Positions 46,480-56,034 of a stretch of DNA of 64,000 nt are shown in pieces. The stretch is from Nocardia farcinica (GTDB lineage Bacteria; Actinomycetota; Actinomycetes; Mycobacteriales; Mycobacteriaceae). The position numbers and the translations under genes are program-made. Below the pieces are notes generated by a model. The model made no database searches and had not been told where the DNA came from. It saw nothing but the letters and a program-made list of their open reading frames with translations. The number at the start of each line of letters is the position of its first letter. Position 1 is the stretch's first letter. The DNA lies in contig NZ_LN868938.1 in assembly GCF_001182745.1 (NCBI RefSeq), positions 930,001 through 994,000 of the forward strand, read 5' to 3'.

Positions 46480-47441
46480 CCGACCCCCGAGCTCACCTGC
46501 ACACTCTCGATGGCGCCCCCACCCTGCGGATGGAACGCCGGTTCGCGCACCCGCCGGAGAAGGTGTGGCGCGCGATCAGCGATCCGCGCGAGATGGCCGC
46601 CTGGTTCCCGGCGACCGTCGACACCGAGGTCCGTCCCGGCGCGACGATGCGGTTCACCTTTGCCGACGCGCCGGACACCACCGACGCCACCTCCGAGGGC
46701 GAAGTGCTGGAAGTGGATCCGCCGAAGGTCTACATGTTCCGCTGGAACCGGGACGTACTGCGTTTCGAACTCGTACCCGACGGCGCGGGCACCCTGTTGG
46801 TGTTCACCCACGTACTCGGCGGCGGTGCGGCGGGCAGGCGCGGCGCCGCGCGGACCGCGGTCGGCTGGGACCGCTGCCTGGCCGCCCTCGCCGCCGCCCT
46901 GGACGGCGCCGCGCCCGCCATGACGGAGGGCGCCTGGCTCGCCGACCTCGAGCACTACATCGCCGCCTTCGGCCTCGACACCGGTACCTGCGAGACCACC
47001 GCCGACGGCTACGTCCTGCGCTTCGACCGCGACATGATGTGGCAGCCGGTGGAAACGCTGTGGGGGCTGCTGGTCGAGGACGGTGCCCCCGCCGTCGGCG
47101 AGGCCGCGCCACTGCGCGCGACCAACCAGCACGTCGAGGCGGGCCCGCTCACCGTGGTCGAGCCGCCCACCGCGCTGGCGTACGAGTGGCGCCACGACGG
47201 CACCGCCGCGGGCGTCGTCCGGTTCGAGTTCCACGCCGACCCCGACCTCGGCGTCCACGTCGCACTGACCCAGACCGTCCCCCGCGAACTCGCCTCGGCC
47301 CGTGCCGAACTGCTCGCCGCCTGGCACGTCCACCTCGAACTCTTCTTCGCCGCGTCGCAGGGCGAGGTGCGTTGCCCCTGGCCGGCCGACCGGGTCGCGG
47401 CGCTGACCGATCGCTACGAAGCGGACCTCGCCTCGACCTAG
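46476..47441 (+). CDS. Tandem SRPBCC (AHSA1-like) domain protein
   Basis: The 321-residue protein contains one clear AHSA1-type START fold at about 10-150 (FAHPPEKVWRAISDPREMAA, then VDTEVRPGATMRF) and a more diverged second one at about 165-320 (RFDRDMMWQPVETLWGLL, with a C-terminal amphipathic helix). Such proteins bind hydrophobic ligands; with an ArsR partner they often form small stress-response pairs. The ATGA overlap with the regulator implies coupled translation. The ligand is unknown. Confidence 0.88.
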   Translation: MTDPRAHLHTLDGAPTLRMERRFAHPPEKVWRAISDPREMAAWFPATVDTEVRPGATMRFTFADAPDTTDATSEGEVLEVDPPKVYMFRWNRDVLRFELVPDGAGTLLVFTHVLGGGAAGRRGAARTAVGWDRCLAALAAALDGAAPAMTEGAWLADLEHYIAAFGLDTGTCETTADGYVLRFDRDMMWQPVETLWGLLVEDGAPAVGEAAPLRATNQHVEAGPLTVVEPPTALAYEWRHDGTAAGVVRFEFHADPDLGVHVALTQTVPRELASARAELLAAWHVHLELFFAASQGEVRCPWPADRVAALTDRYEADLAST

Positions 47442-47577
47442 CGCGGCGGTACGACAGGCCCGGGGACCCCACCGTCCCGAGGCATGGCGCGTGCAGTCGG
47501 CACCGGCCCGGCCCGCGTGATCAGCCGGGAGCGGACCGGTACGGCAGCGGTGGTTTCTCGACTGCTTGGATGAATGC

Positions 47578-47931
47578 ATGCCCATCATCGACGTCACCTG
47601 CGCCGATCGCGTCAGCACCGAGGTGAAGAAGGAACTCGCCCGGACCCTTCCGCACAGTGTCTCGCTGGCGGTCGAGTGCCCCGAGGAGCCCTACGACGGG
47701 GATCTGCGGGGCGGGGACGTGATCCTGCGGTTCCACGACGTCGGTCCGCTCGACCGGTTCGATCTCGACGTGCTCATCGAGGTGAAATCCAAGTGGTTCC
47801 CGTCGCGCGCGGACGACCGCCAACGCCGCGCCGACGAGATTCTCGGCCGCGCGGAGGCGGTCGTGCCCGCCGATCACCACGTCGGCGTCTACCTCGCCCT
47901 GCCGGTCGCGTCCTGGGCCGAGCCGGACTGA
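47578..47931 (+). CDS. Tautomerase-superfamily-like small protein
   Basis: This 117-residue protein begins MPIIDVTCADRVSTEVKKEL, the pattern of tautomerases in which Pro1 is the catalytic base after Met removal. It is longer than 4-oxalocrotonate tautomerase (about 62 residues) and nearer MIF-sized members. The C-terminal half (FDLDVLIEVKSKWFPSRADD and HHVGVYLALPVASWAE) fits that fold loosely. I chose ATG 47578 so that Pro follows Met, over ATG 47566. The substrate is unknown. Confidence 0.65.
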   Translation: MPIIDVTCADRVSTEVKKELARTLPHSVSLAVECPEEPYDGDLRGGDVILRFHDVGPLDRFDLDVLIEVKSKWFPSRADDRQRRADEILGRAEAVVPADHHVGVYLALPVASWAEPD

Positions 47932-48065
47932 ACGCCCCGGGCCGGGAACTGCCTCGGCGGCTCCGCTCAGCGCAACCTGCCGTCGACACCCGGCGTCCTC
48001 GTCGGCGAAAGACGGCGGAGTGCCCCGGCAGGGGTGGGGCGCCGCCGGTGTGCTGGCATGGACGG

Positions 48066-49058
48066 ATGTCTCGCGATGACCTGACCCCAGACGACGTCCT
48101 GCTCGGCACCCCGTGGTCGCGCTCGCTCGGCCTGCGGGTGCCGATCGTGAACGCCCCGATGGGTGGGGTGGCGGGCGGGCGCCTGGCGGCGGCGGTGACC
48201 GCGGCGGGCGGGCTCGGCATGATCGGAATGGGCAGCAGTGCGACGGCGGCGGCCCTGCGCCGCGAACTCGACCATGTCACCGGGCGATTCGGCATCGGCC
48301 TGGTCGACTGGGTCGCCGCGCAGGAACCCGCCTTGCTCGACACCGCCCTCGCCGCCCGGCCCGCGCTGCTCGCGGTGAGTTTCGGCACCGACCTGTCCTG
48401 GGCGGCCCGCGCCCGCGAGTCCGGAATCCGGACGGCCACCCAGGTTTTCACCCCCGACGACGCCCGCCGCGCCGCCGCCGCCGGTATCGACGTGCTGGTC
48501 GCCCGTGGCGCGGAGGGCGGCGGGCACGGCGCCGTCGAGATGGCGACTCTGCCCCTGCTCGACGCGGTGCTCGCCGCGGTCTCGGTCCCGGTGCTCGCCG
48601 CCGGTGGCATCGGCTCACCCGCGAGCCTGGCGGCCGTGCTCGCGGCCGGCGCGAGCGGCGCCTGGATCGGCACCCACCTGGCGGCCTGCACCGAATCGAC
48701 CCTCTCCGAGTCCGCCCGCCGCGCCATGATCGCCGCCGCGGGCACCGACACCGTCACCACCCACGCCGTCGACGCCGCCCTCGGCTATCCGTGGCCGCCG
48801 CGCTTCCCCGCCCGCGTCCTGCGCAACCCCTTCACCGACCGCTGGACCGGCCGCGAGCACGAGCTGCGCGGCGACCCCGAAGCGCGCCGCTCCCTCCGCG
48901 CCGCCATCGCCGCCGACCACCCCGACCAGCTGCCCGTCGACGCGGGCGAGGGCGTCGGCATGGTCACGTCGGTCCGCCCGGTAGCCGAGGTGATCCACGA
49001 ACTCTCCTCCGGCGCAGCGAGATTGCTCCATTCCGTCGCCCCGCCCCACCAGCGGTAA
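48066..49058 (+). CDS. Nitronate monooxygenase (2-nitropropane dioxygenase family)
   Basis: This 330-residue FMN-dependent TIM-barrel enzyme oxidises nitronates, or acts as an enoyl reductase in some relatives. Landmarks are VPIVNAPMGGVAGGRLAAAV at the N-terminus, the GAEGGGHGAVEMATLPLL segment holding the catalytic His, and the FMN phosphate loop VLAAGGIGSPASLAAVLAAG followed by GASGAWIGTHLAA. The ATG at 48066 is chosen over upstream starts because the family similarity begins there. The gene stands alone. Confidence 0.9.
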   Translation: MSRDDLTPDDVLLGTPWSRSLGLRVPIVNAPMGGVAGGRLAAAVTAAGGLGMIGMGSSATAAALRRELDHVTGRFGIGLVDWVAAQEPALLDTALAARPALLAVSFGTDLSWAARARESGIRTATQVFTPDDARRAAAAGIDVLVARGAEGGGHGAVEMATLPLLDAVLAAVSVPVLAAGGIGSPASLAAVLAAGASGAWIGTHLAACTESTLSESARRAMIAAAGTDTVTTHAVDAALGYPWPPRFPARVLRNPFTDRWTGREHELRGDPEARRSLRAAIAADHPDQLPVDAGEGVGMVTSVRPVAEVIHELSSGAARLLHSVAPPHQR

Positions 49059-49311
49059 ATCATCGGCCGGACAGCAACGACCGGCCATGTCGCACCGGTC
49101 CATCGATCGCCCCGCGGCAACCGCCGCCCCCGCAGCTCCGCGTTCTCACTGAGCGGGAACCGCGGACGGCGGCGGGCCGGTGCCGGTCGATACTGGGCGC
49201 GATTGTCAAGCACGCGCAACAGTACGGGCAAATCCGCAGGTAGCCGCGCAGATCCAGGCCGATGTGCGGGGGGATCAGGGATCGCCGCCCGCACGGAACA
49301 GGAGTAGTTCG

Positions 49312-50784
49312 ATGTCGGATGTCGGAGATGTTCGCCCCGAGCGGGCCGCCGCGATCAGCGGATGGGACGACGAGGCCGACGTGGTGGTGGTCGGTTACGG
49401 GGTGGCGGGGGCGTGCGCGGCGATCGAGGCGGCGCGGGCGGGGGCGGAGGTGCTGGTACTGGAGCGCACCGGCGGGTGGGGTGGGGCGGCGGCGTTGTCG
49501 GGTGGGTTCATCTACCTCGGCGGTGGGACGCCGTTGCAGAAGGCGCTCGGGTTCGACGACAGCCCGGAGAACATGGAGACGTTCCTGACCGCGGCGCTGG
49601 GCCCCGGGGTGGATGCGGCGAAGATCCACGACTACTGCCAGGGCAGTGTCGAACATTTCGAGTGGCTGGTGGCGCAGGGGGTGGTGTTCAAGGAGGAGTT
49701 CTGGGGTGAGCCGGGCTGGGAGCCGCCCGCCGATCAGGGGCTGATGTTCTCCGGTGGTGAGAACGCCGCGCCGTTCAACACGATCGCCACGCCCGCCCCG
49801 CGCGGCCATCTGCCCCAGATGGCCGACAAGCACACCGGGGACAAGGGCGGTGGCTACATGTTGATGAAGCCGCTGGTCGAGACCGCCGAATCGCTGGGGG
49901 TGCGGGCGGAGTTCGACGTGCGGTTGCAGCGACTGGTGGTCGACGACGACGGGCGGGTGGTCGGCGTGGTCGCCCGACGGTACGGCAAGCCGGTGCGGGT
50001 GCGTGCCCGGCGGGGGGTGGTGCTGGCCACGGGCAGTTTCGCCTACAACCAGGAGATGGTGGCGGTGTACACGCCGCTGCTGGTGAACCGGCCCGCGGCC
50101 GCGATCGAGGAACACGACGGCATCGGTATCCGGGTGGCGCAGGCGCTGGGTGCGCAGTTGGCGCACATGGACGCCATCGAGGTGGCGATCTTCGCCGATC
50201 CGCAGGTGATCGCCCGCGGCATCCTGGTCAACGGGCGCGGGCAGCGCTACATCCCCGAGGACTCCTATCCCAGCCACATCGGGCAGTCGACGCTGATCCG
50301 GCAGAACAACGAGGCCTTCCTGATCCTGGACGAAGCCGGGCTCGAGGAAGCGCTGGGCACCGTGTCCACGTTCGCGGCCTCCCGCAATGAGCCGCCGACC
50401 TGGGTGGCCGAATCGGTGGCGGAGCTCGAATCGGAGATGGGTTTCCCGGACGGTGTGCTGCAGGCGACCGTCGAGGTCTACAACCGGCATGCCAAGGACG
50501 GTGTGGATCCGGTGCTGGGCAAGAAGACCCAGTGGGTCAAGCCGCTGGGTACGCCGTTGGCGGCGTTCGACTTGCGCGGCCGTACCGGCGGTTTCACCCT
50601 CGGTGGGGTGCGCACCGATCTGGATTCGCGGGTCCTGCACGTCGCCGGTGACCCGATCCCCGGCTTGTTCGCCGCGGGCCGCTGCACCTCCGGTATCAGC
50701 GCGGGTGGCTACGTCAGCGGCGCCTCGCTCGGCGACGGCAGCTTCTACGGCCGCCGCGCGGGACGCGCCGCCGCGCAGGCCTGA
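49312..50784 (+). CDS. FAD-dependent oxidoreductase, KstD/fumarate reductase flavoprotein family
   Basis: This 490-residue flavoprotein has the N-terminal dinucleotide motif DVVVVGYGVAGACAAIEAAR and the GGWGGAAALSGGFIYLGGG segment typical of 3-ketosteroid dehydrogenase-like and soluble fumarate reductase-like enzymes. The C-terminal FAD motif (FAAGRCTSGISAGGYVSGAS and LGDGSFYGRRAG) is intact. The actual substrate is unknown; no steroid-catabolism genes are nearby. The ATG at 49312 follows AGGAG at good spacing. Confidence 0.88.
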   Translation: MSDVGDVRPERAAAISGWDDEADVVVVGYGVAGACAAIEAARAGAEVLVLERTGGWGGAAALSGGFIYLGGGTPLQKALGFDDSPENMETFLTAALGPGVDAAKIHDYCQGSVEHFEWLVAQGVVFKEEFWGEPGWEPPADQGLMFSGGENAAPFNTIATPAPRGHLPQMADKHTGDKGGGYMLMKPLVETAESLGVRAEFDVRLQRLVVDDDGRVVGVVARRYGKPVRVRARRGVVLATGSFAYNQEMVAVYTPLLVNRPAAAIEEHDGIGIRVAQALGAQLAHMDAIEVAIFADPQVIARGILVNGRGQRYIPEDSYPSHIGQSTLIRQNNEAFLILDEAGLEEALGTVSTFAASRNEPPTWVAESVAELESEMGFPDGVLQATVEVYNRHAKDGVDPVLGKKTQWVKPLGTPLAAFDLRGRTGGFTLGGVRTDLDSRVLHVAGDPIPGLFAAGRCTSGISAGGYVSGASLGDGSFYGRRAGRAAAQA

Positions 50785-50870
50785 CGACCGCTCGGCGGCG
50801 CGCAAACCGCTGCGCGCCGCCGAACCGGCGGGATAGGCTGCGCCACAGCGAAAGACCGGGAGGTGGGGCA

Positions 50871-51521
50871 CTGGATACGCTGTGGTCGTTCGTCGTCGAG
50901 CGCCGCCATCAGTTGATGGTCGACTCCTATCTGCACGTGTCGGCGGTGCTGCAGTCGTTGGTGCTCGCCACCCTCGTCGCCGTGGTCCTCGGCGTGCTGG
51001 TCTACCGCAGTCCGCTCGGTTCCGCGGCGGCGACCGCGGCCACCAGCGCGATCCTCACGGTGCCGTCGTTCGCCTTGCTCGGCTTGCTGATTCCCGTCCT
51101 CGGCCTCGGCGTGGCCCCCACGATCGTGGCGCTGGTCGTGTACGCGCTGCTGCCGATCCTGCGCAACACCATCATCGGGTTGTCCTCGGTGGATCCGTCG
51201 ATCGTCGACGCGGCGCGCGGCGTCGGCATGAACCGCCTGCGCGTGCTGGCCCGCATCGAGTTGCCGCTGGCGTGGCCCGCGATTCTCACCGGCATGCGGG
51301 TGAGCACCCAGTTGATCATGGGCATCCTGGCGCTGGCCGCCTACGCGAAAGGGCCCGGCCTCGGCAACCTCATCTTCTCCGGGCTGTCCCGGCTGGGCAG
51401 CCCGAACGCGGTGCCGCAGGCGTTGACCGGCACGGTGCTGATCATCGTGCTCGCGCTGTTGCTGGACGGCATGTTCCTGGTCGTCGGCCGTCTCACCACG
51501 TCGGAGGGGATCCGTGACTGA
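50871..51521 (+). CDS. Osmoprotectant ABC transporter permease 1 (OpuCB-like), probable CTG start
   Basis: This ~216-residue permease has five to six membrane segments with the BPD inner-membrane signature (ARGVGMNRLRVLARIELPLA). It belongs to a glycine betaine/choline-type importer. The conserved N-terminus LDTLWSFVVERRHQLM starts only if CTG at 50871 is the start codon; GGGAGG sits about 8 nt upstream and there is no in-frame ATG/GTG/TTG there. The first conventional starts, TTG 50913 and ATG 50916, would remove part of the conserved N-terminal region. It overlaps the ATPase gene by 8 nt. Confidence 0.85.
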   Translation: MDTLWSFVVERRHQLMVDSYLHVSAVLQSLVLATLVAVVLGVLVYRSPLGSAAATAATSAILTVPSFALLGLLIPVLGLGVAPTIVALVVYALLPILRNTIIGLSSVDPSIVDAARGVGMNRLRVLARIELPLAWPAILTGMRVSTQLIMGILALAAYAKGPGLGNLIFSGLSRLGSPNAVPQALTGTVLIIVLALLLDGMFLVVGRLTTSEGIRD

Positions 51522-52686
51522 CACCGCAACGCCCACCGCAGCCCCGGCGGTGTCGGGGGTCGAGATCGTGCTCGACGCGGTCACCAAACGCTATCCCGGA
51601 CATCCCGAACCGGCGGTGGACGAGGTCTCGATGACCATCCCGGCCGGGCAGATCGTCGTGCTGGTCGGCCCGTCGGGGTGCGGGAAGACCACCACCCTGC
51701 GCATGATCAACCGGCTCATCGAGCCGACCTCGGGCACGATCACCATCGGCGGCCGCGACGCCCTCACCATGGACCCCGATCGGCTGCGCCGCGGCATCGG
51801 CTACTCGATCCAGCAGGCCGGACTGTTCCCGCACATGACCGTGGCCAAGAATGTCGCCACCGTGCCCGGCCTGGTGGGCTGGGATCGGGCGCGGATCGAC
51901 GCGCGGGTGGACGAGATGCTGGCCCTGGTCGGTCTCGACCCGGCGACCTACCGCGACCGGTATCCGCGGCAGCTCTCCGGCGGTCAGCAGCAGCGGGTGG
52001 GGGTGGCGCGGGCGCTCGCCGCGGATCCGCCGGTGCTGCTGATGGACGAACCGTTCGGCGCGGTCGATCCGATCACCCGCGGCGCGCTGCAGGACGAACT
52101 GCTGCGGTTGCAAGCCGAACTGGGCAAGACCATCGTGTTCGTCACCCACGATTTCGGCGAGGCCGTGAAGCTCGGTGACCGGATCGCGGTGCTGGGCGCC
52201 CGGTCCCGGATCCTGCAGTACGACACGCCCGCGGCGATCCTGGCCGCTCCCGCCGACGAGACGGTGGCGGGTTTCGTCGGCGCGAACGCGGCGCTCGAGC
52301 AGCTCACGCTGACCCGTGTCGCGGACGTGGGACTCGGTGACTGCCCGATCGCCGACGAGGACGCGCCCGTCGCCACCCTGCGGCGGGCACTGGCGGGCGC
52401 GGACCGGCCGTGGGCGCTGATCCTCGACAGCGCGCGCAGGCCCCTGCGCTGGGTCGACGCCGAGCAGCTGGCCGGTGCGGACAGCCTGACGGGCATCGGA
52501 ACCCCGGTCGGGGACACGGTTTCGGCGTCCTCGACGCTGCAGGACGCGTTGGCGGCGATGCTCGCCACGGCGACCGCGACCGCGGTGGTGACCGGCGCCG
52601 GTGGCGAGTACCGGGGCCTGGTCACCATCGACACCCTCGTCGGGCACCTCTCGGCGCTGCGCGCCGGATCGGCGGGCCGAGGATGA
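51514..52686 (+). CDS. Osmoprotectant ABC transporter ATPase (OpuCA-like) with CBS domains
   Basis: This 390-residue ATPase has Walker A GPSGCGKTTTLRMINRL, signature LSGGQQQRVGVARALA, Walker B LLMDEPFGAVDP and switch His in FVTHDFGEAVKLGD. The last ~120 residues look like tandem CBS domains, known in OpuA/OpuCA proteins to sense ionic strength or nucleotides. It belongs to a four-gene operon with overlapping starts (GTG 51514; ATGA to the next gene). Substrate likely betaine, choline or carnitine. Confidence 0.92.
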   Translation: MTDTATPTAAPAVSGVEIVLDAVTKRYPGHPEPAVDEVSMTIPAGQIVVLVGPSGCGKTTTLRMINRLIEPTSGTITIGGRDALTMDPDRLRRGIGYSIQQAGLFPHMTVAKNVATVPGLVGWDRARIDARVDEMLALVGLDPATYRDRYPRQLSGGQQQRVGVARALAADPPVLLMDEPFGAVDPITRGALQDELLRLQAELGKTIVFVTHDFGEAVKLGDRIAVLGARSRILQYDTPAAILAAPADETVAGFVGANAALEQLTLTRVADVGLGDCPIADEDAPVATLRRALAGADRPWALILDSARRPLRWVDAEQLAGADSLTGIGTPVGDTVSASSTLQDALAAMLATATATAVVTGAGGEYRGLVTIDTLVGHLSALRAGSAGRG

Positions 52687-53477
52687 CCGTCACGACCGGA
52701 TCGCTCACCACCGCGGCCCCGCCCGCCGTCCGGCCCGGCGCCGAGCGGCGCGCCGAACGACTGCGCCTGCTCGGGCAGCCGCTGGTGGTGCTGCTGCTCA
52801 CCGCGGGCGTGCTGGTGTGGGCGTTCCGCCGGGAGCTCACCGTCACCCAGCAGGCCAGTCTCAACGCGCGCACCATCGCCACCGTCACCTGGCAGCACAT
52901 CCTCATCACGGCCGCGGTCATGCTCATCGTCGTGGTCGTCGCGGTGCCGCTGGGCACGCTGCTGACCCGGCCGCGATATCGGCGGCTCGCGCCGGTGTTC
53001 CTCGGAATCGCCAACATCGGCGCCTCCGCCCCCGCGATCGGGTTGATCGTGCTGTGCTATCTGCTCACCCGCACCACCGGGTTCTGGGTCGGCGTGGCGC
53101 CCATCGCCTTCTACGCGCTGCTTCCGGTGCTGCGCAACACCATTCTCGGGTATCAGCAGGTGGACCCGATCGTCGTCGACGCCGGACGCGGCCAGGGCAT
53201 GTCGGCGGCGACGGTGCTGCGCCGCATCGAGTTCCCGCTCGCCGTCCCCTACATTCTCGCGGGTCTGCGCACGTCGTTGGTGCTGGCCGTGGGCACCGCG
53301 ACACTGTCGTTCCTGGTCAGCGCGGGCGGCCTGGGCATCCTCATCGATACCGGCTACAAGCTGCGCGACACGGTGACGCTGGTGGTCGGCGCGGTGCTCG
53401 CGGTCGCGCTGGCGCTGCTGGTGGACTGGCTGGGCGCACTGGCCGAGGAGTTCCTCGGCCCGCGAGGGCTGACATGA
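52683..53477 (+). CDS. Osmoprotectant ABC transporter permease 2 (OpuCD-like)
   Basis: This 264-residue permease has six membrane segments and the BPD signature (GRGQGMSAATVLRRIEFPLA). It resembles the first permease, as in OpuC systems with two related permeases. The N-terminus carries an extra ~30 hydrophilic residues. The start overlaps the ATPase stop (ATGA), and the stop overlaps the binding-protein start (ATGA), implying tight co-translation. Confidence 0.92.
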   Translation: MTVTTGSLTTAAPPAVRPGAERRAERLRLLGQPLVVLLLTAGVLVWAFRRELTVTQQASLNARTIATVTWQHILITAAVMLIVVVVAVPLGTLLTRPRYRRLAPVFLGIANIGASAPAIGLIVLCYLLTRTTGFWVGVAPIAFYALLPVLRNTILGYQQVDPIVVDAGRGQGMSAATVLRRIEFPLAVPYILAGLRTSLVLAVGTATLSFLVSAGGLGILIDTGYKLRDTVTLVVGAVLAVALALLVDWLGALAEEFLGPRGLT

Positions 53478-54442
53478 CCGGCCGCCTGCTCGCCCTCGTC
53501 GCCGCGCTGTTGCTGGCCGCGGGATGCGGATTGCAGTCCGGCGGCGCGGTGCCGCTGCGCGTGGGACCGGGCAGCATCCGCCCGGTGCCCGAACTCGACG
53601 GTGTCGCGGTCACCGTCGGCTCCAAGGACTTCACCGAACAGAACATTCTCGGCTACCTCATCGAATTCGCGCTGTCGGCGGCCGGCGCCGACGTGCGCGA
53701 CCTGACCAACATCCAGGGCTCCAACAGCCTGCGCGACGCCCAACTGCACGGCCAGATCGACATCGCCTACGACTACACCGGCACCGGCTGGATCAACTAC
53801 CTCGGCAACGAGACACCCATCCCCGACGAGCGCGCCCAGTTCGACCAGCTGCGAGCCGCCGACCTCGCCGAACACGGCATGCTGTGGACGGCGATGGCGC
53901 CGATGAACAACACCTACGCCCTCGTCACCAGCAGACGCACCCAGCAGGAGACCGGCGTGGTCACCCTGTCGGACTACGCTCGCCTGATCGAGCGCGATCC
54001 CGCTGCCGCCGCGACCTGCGTCGGCACCGAGTTCAACGTCCGCCAGGACGGTTTCCCCGGCCTGGCCCGCAAGTACGGCATCGACGCGGGCAGGGTGCGC
54101 AAACAGATCGTGCAGGACGCCCTGGTCTACCAGGCCACCGCCGATGCCACCCGGTGCCGTTTCGGCTCGGTCGCCGCCACCGACGGCCGCATCCCCGCCC
54201 TCGACCTGGTCCTGCTGCACGACGATCTGGGCTTCTTCCCGAAATACAATGCGGCACTGGTCATGCGGGCGGATTTCGCCGAAGCCCACCCGCAGATCGC
54301 GACCCTCATGGCGCCGATCTCGGCCCGGCTGACCAATGAAGCCGTCACCGAACTGAATCGACAGGTCGACGTCGAGGGCCGCGAACCCGCCGAGGTCGCG
54401 CGCGACTGGATGATCGCCCAGGGCTTGGTCACCGCCGGATGA
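53474..54442 (+). CDS. Osmoprotectant-binding lipoprotein (OpuCC/OpuAC-like)
   Basis: This 322-residue substrate-binding protein opens with a signal peptide and lipobox LLLAAGCGL, so it should be anchored outside the membrane at that Cys. The mature part has the type-II osmoprotectant-binding features VTVGSKDFTEQNILGYLIEF and LHGQIDIAYDYTGTGWINYL. Aromatic residues for binding quaternary amines are plausible but not assigned. It is the last gene of the OpuC operon. A convergent amine oxidase gene follows. Confidence 0.92.
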   Translation: MTGRLLALVAALLLAAGCGLQSGGAVPLRVGPGSIRPVPELDGVAVTVGSKDFTEQNILGYLIEFALSAAGADVRDLTNIQGSNSLRDAQLHGQIDIAYDYTGTGWINYLGNETPIPDERAQFDQLRAADLAEHGMLWTAMAPMNNTYALVTSRRTQQETGVVTLSDYARLIERDPAAAATCVGTEFNVRQDGFPGLARKYGIDAGRVRKQIVQDALVYQATADATRCRFGSVAATDGRIPALDLVLLHDDLGFFPKYNAALVMRADFAEAHPQIATLMAPISARLTNEAVTELNRQVDVEGREPAEVARDWMIAQGLVTAG

Positions 54443-54532
54443 GCGCGCGGGAGCAGCACCGGGTCGAATCGACGCCGGGGATCCGCGGACCGCGAGCCGC
54501 AGCGTCGCCGCCGCAGCACGGCAGGGCGACGG

Positions 54533-55921
54533 TCACCGCAGGGCGGACGGGCGCGCGGCGTCGTGCCTCGGGTCGAGGGCGGCGGCGATCTCCCGCGCGG
54601 CCCGGTGACCGGATTCGGCGGCGCCGTCGATGTAGCCCGCCCAGCGCGTCGCGGTCTCGGTGCCTGCCCAGTGCAGGGGGCCGATGGGGGGTCGCAGGGC
54701 GTGCCCGAAGCGGGTGAGGGTGCCCGGCGCGGTGAACGCGCCGTAGCAGCCGCGGCTGTATTCCTCGTCGGCCCAGTCCTTTTCGATGTAGTCGATCGGC
54801 GTGCGGGCGCGCGGGCCGAAGTAGCCCGCGAGGTCGTCGATGACCTGGGCGCGGCGGGTCGGATGGTCCATCCGCGAACAGGCGTCGGCGTGGCGGCCCT
54901 CCAGGAAGCCGACGAGTACGCCGGGGGAACCGGCGGGCGGGGTGTTGTCGAAGACCACTGCCAGCGGCCGCCGGTCGCTCACGGCCTGACCGCTGAACCC
55001 GTCCGCTCGCCAGAACGGTTCGTCGTAGACGACGTTGACTTTGACGACCCGGCCCATCGGCATGCGCTGGACGAGCTGGTCGCGGTCGCCCGGCAGCCCG
55101 GGGGAGAAGCGGATGCGCGCGGCCAACGGCGGCGGCACCGCCACCACCGCCCGCCGCGCCCGCACCGTGCCGCCGCCGGCCCGGACCCGCACACCGGCCT
55201 CGTCCCATTCGACCTCGGACACGGGACTGCCGAGGACGACCCGGTCACCGAGTTCCCCGGCGAGCGCGATCGCGATCGCTTGGGTGCCCCCGACCACCCG
55301 ATCCTGCTGGGCGCCGCCCGCGACGCCGATCATGGCGTCGACCCCGCCGCCGGCACCGAGGTAGCAGCTCGCCCACAGCGCGGACAGGTCCTCGGGCCCG
55401 GCGGCGAACACCGCCTCGGTGATCACCCGGAAGAACGACCTCCCGGCCGCGGTGTAGGTGGTGCGGCGCAACCAGGTGTCGAAGGTCTGGGCATCCAGGG
55501 CTTCGGCGCGTTCGGCGCGCCACGGATCGGTGCGGGCGACCCGCCGCGCGAGACGGTCCAGGCGCAGCTGTGCCTGGGCCACGTCGGCCAACGCCAGCGG
55601 GTTCAGCTTGGGTATCGCGCCGGTGTATTCCGCCCGCGACGAGCCGATTTCGGCGATGGCGCGGCCCGTGTCGTGGGTCGGGAAGGTCTGGAGACCGAGC
55701 TCGTGGATCAGCGTCATCGCCCGATGCTGGGTGGGGCCGACCCACTGCCCGCCGACCTCGATCGGGCCGCCGCCGGGCAACTCGGCATTGAGCAGTCGCC
55801 CGCCCACCCGGTCCCGCGCTTCCAGGACCAGTACCTCGTGTCCGGTGCGCACCAGGTCGCGGGCGGCGACCAGTCCCGCGATCCCCGCGCCGACGACGAC
55901 GACATCCACCGATCTGTCCAC
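54533..55921 (-). CDS. Flavin-containing monoamine oxidase
   Basis: This ~462-residue enzyme oxidises primary or polyamine-type amines with FAD. The N-terminal motif VDVVVVGAGIAGLVAARDLV, the EARDRVGGRLLN loop, the GGQWVGPTQHRAM segment and the C-terminal HWAGTETATRWAGYIDGA motif are intact. I use the second of two adjacent GTG codons (55921) because GGAGG then lies at proper spacing; 55924 and an ATG at 55960 are alternatives. It is divergent from a TetR gene with two palindromic sites between them. Confidence 0.9.
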   Translation of the reverse strand: MDRSVDVVVVGAGIAGLVAARDLVRTGHEVLVLEARDRVGGRLLNAELPGGGPIEVGGQWVGPTQHRAMTLIHELGLQTFPTHDTGRAIAEIGSSRAEYTGAIPKLNPLALADVAQAQLRLDRLARRVARTDPWRAERAEALDAQTFDTWLRRTTYTAAGRSFFRVITEAVFAAGPEDLSALWASCYLGAGGGVDAMIGVAGGAQQDRVVGGTQAIAIALAGELGDRVVLGSPVSEVEWDEAGVRVRAGGGTVRARRAVVAVPPPLAARIRFSPGLPGDRDQLVQRMPMGRVVKVNVVYDEPFWRADGFSGQAVSDRRPLAVVFDNTPPAGSPGVLVGFLEGRHADACSRMDHPTRRAQVIDDLAGYFGPRARTPIDYIEKDWADEEYSRGCYGAFTAPGTLTRFGHALRPPIGPLHWAGTETATRWAGYIDGAAESGHRAAREIAAALDPRHDAARPSALR

Positions 55922-55987
55922 CACAGTCCTCCGCTCCGCATCGGGGCAGGCGATCGTCATCCGCGATCGCCGCCACACTCGATGGCC

Positions 55988-56019
55988 ATACACGGTGTAT
56001 TCGTCATACATCGTGTATG
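55988..56019. promoter_or_regulatory. Twin palindromic TetR operators
   Basis: ATACAC-G-GTGTAT (55988-56000) and CATACA-TCG-TGTATG (56005-56019) are both perfect inverted repeats with the same ATACA/TGTAT half-site. Their centres are 18 bp apart. They lie between the amine oxidase and tetR, so one or two repressor dimers could control both. Confidence 0.8.
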
Positions 56020-56034
56020 TGATAAACGTACGGT

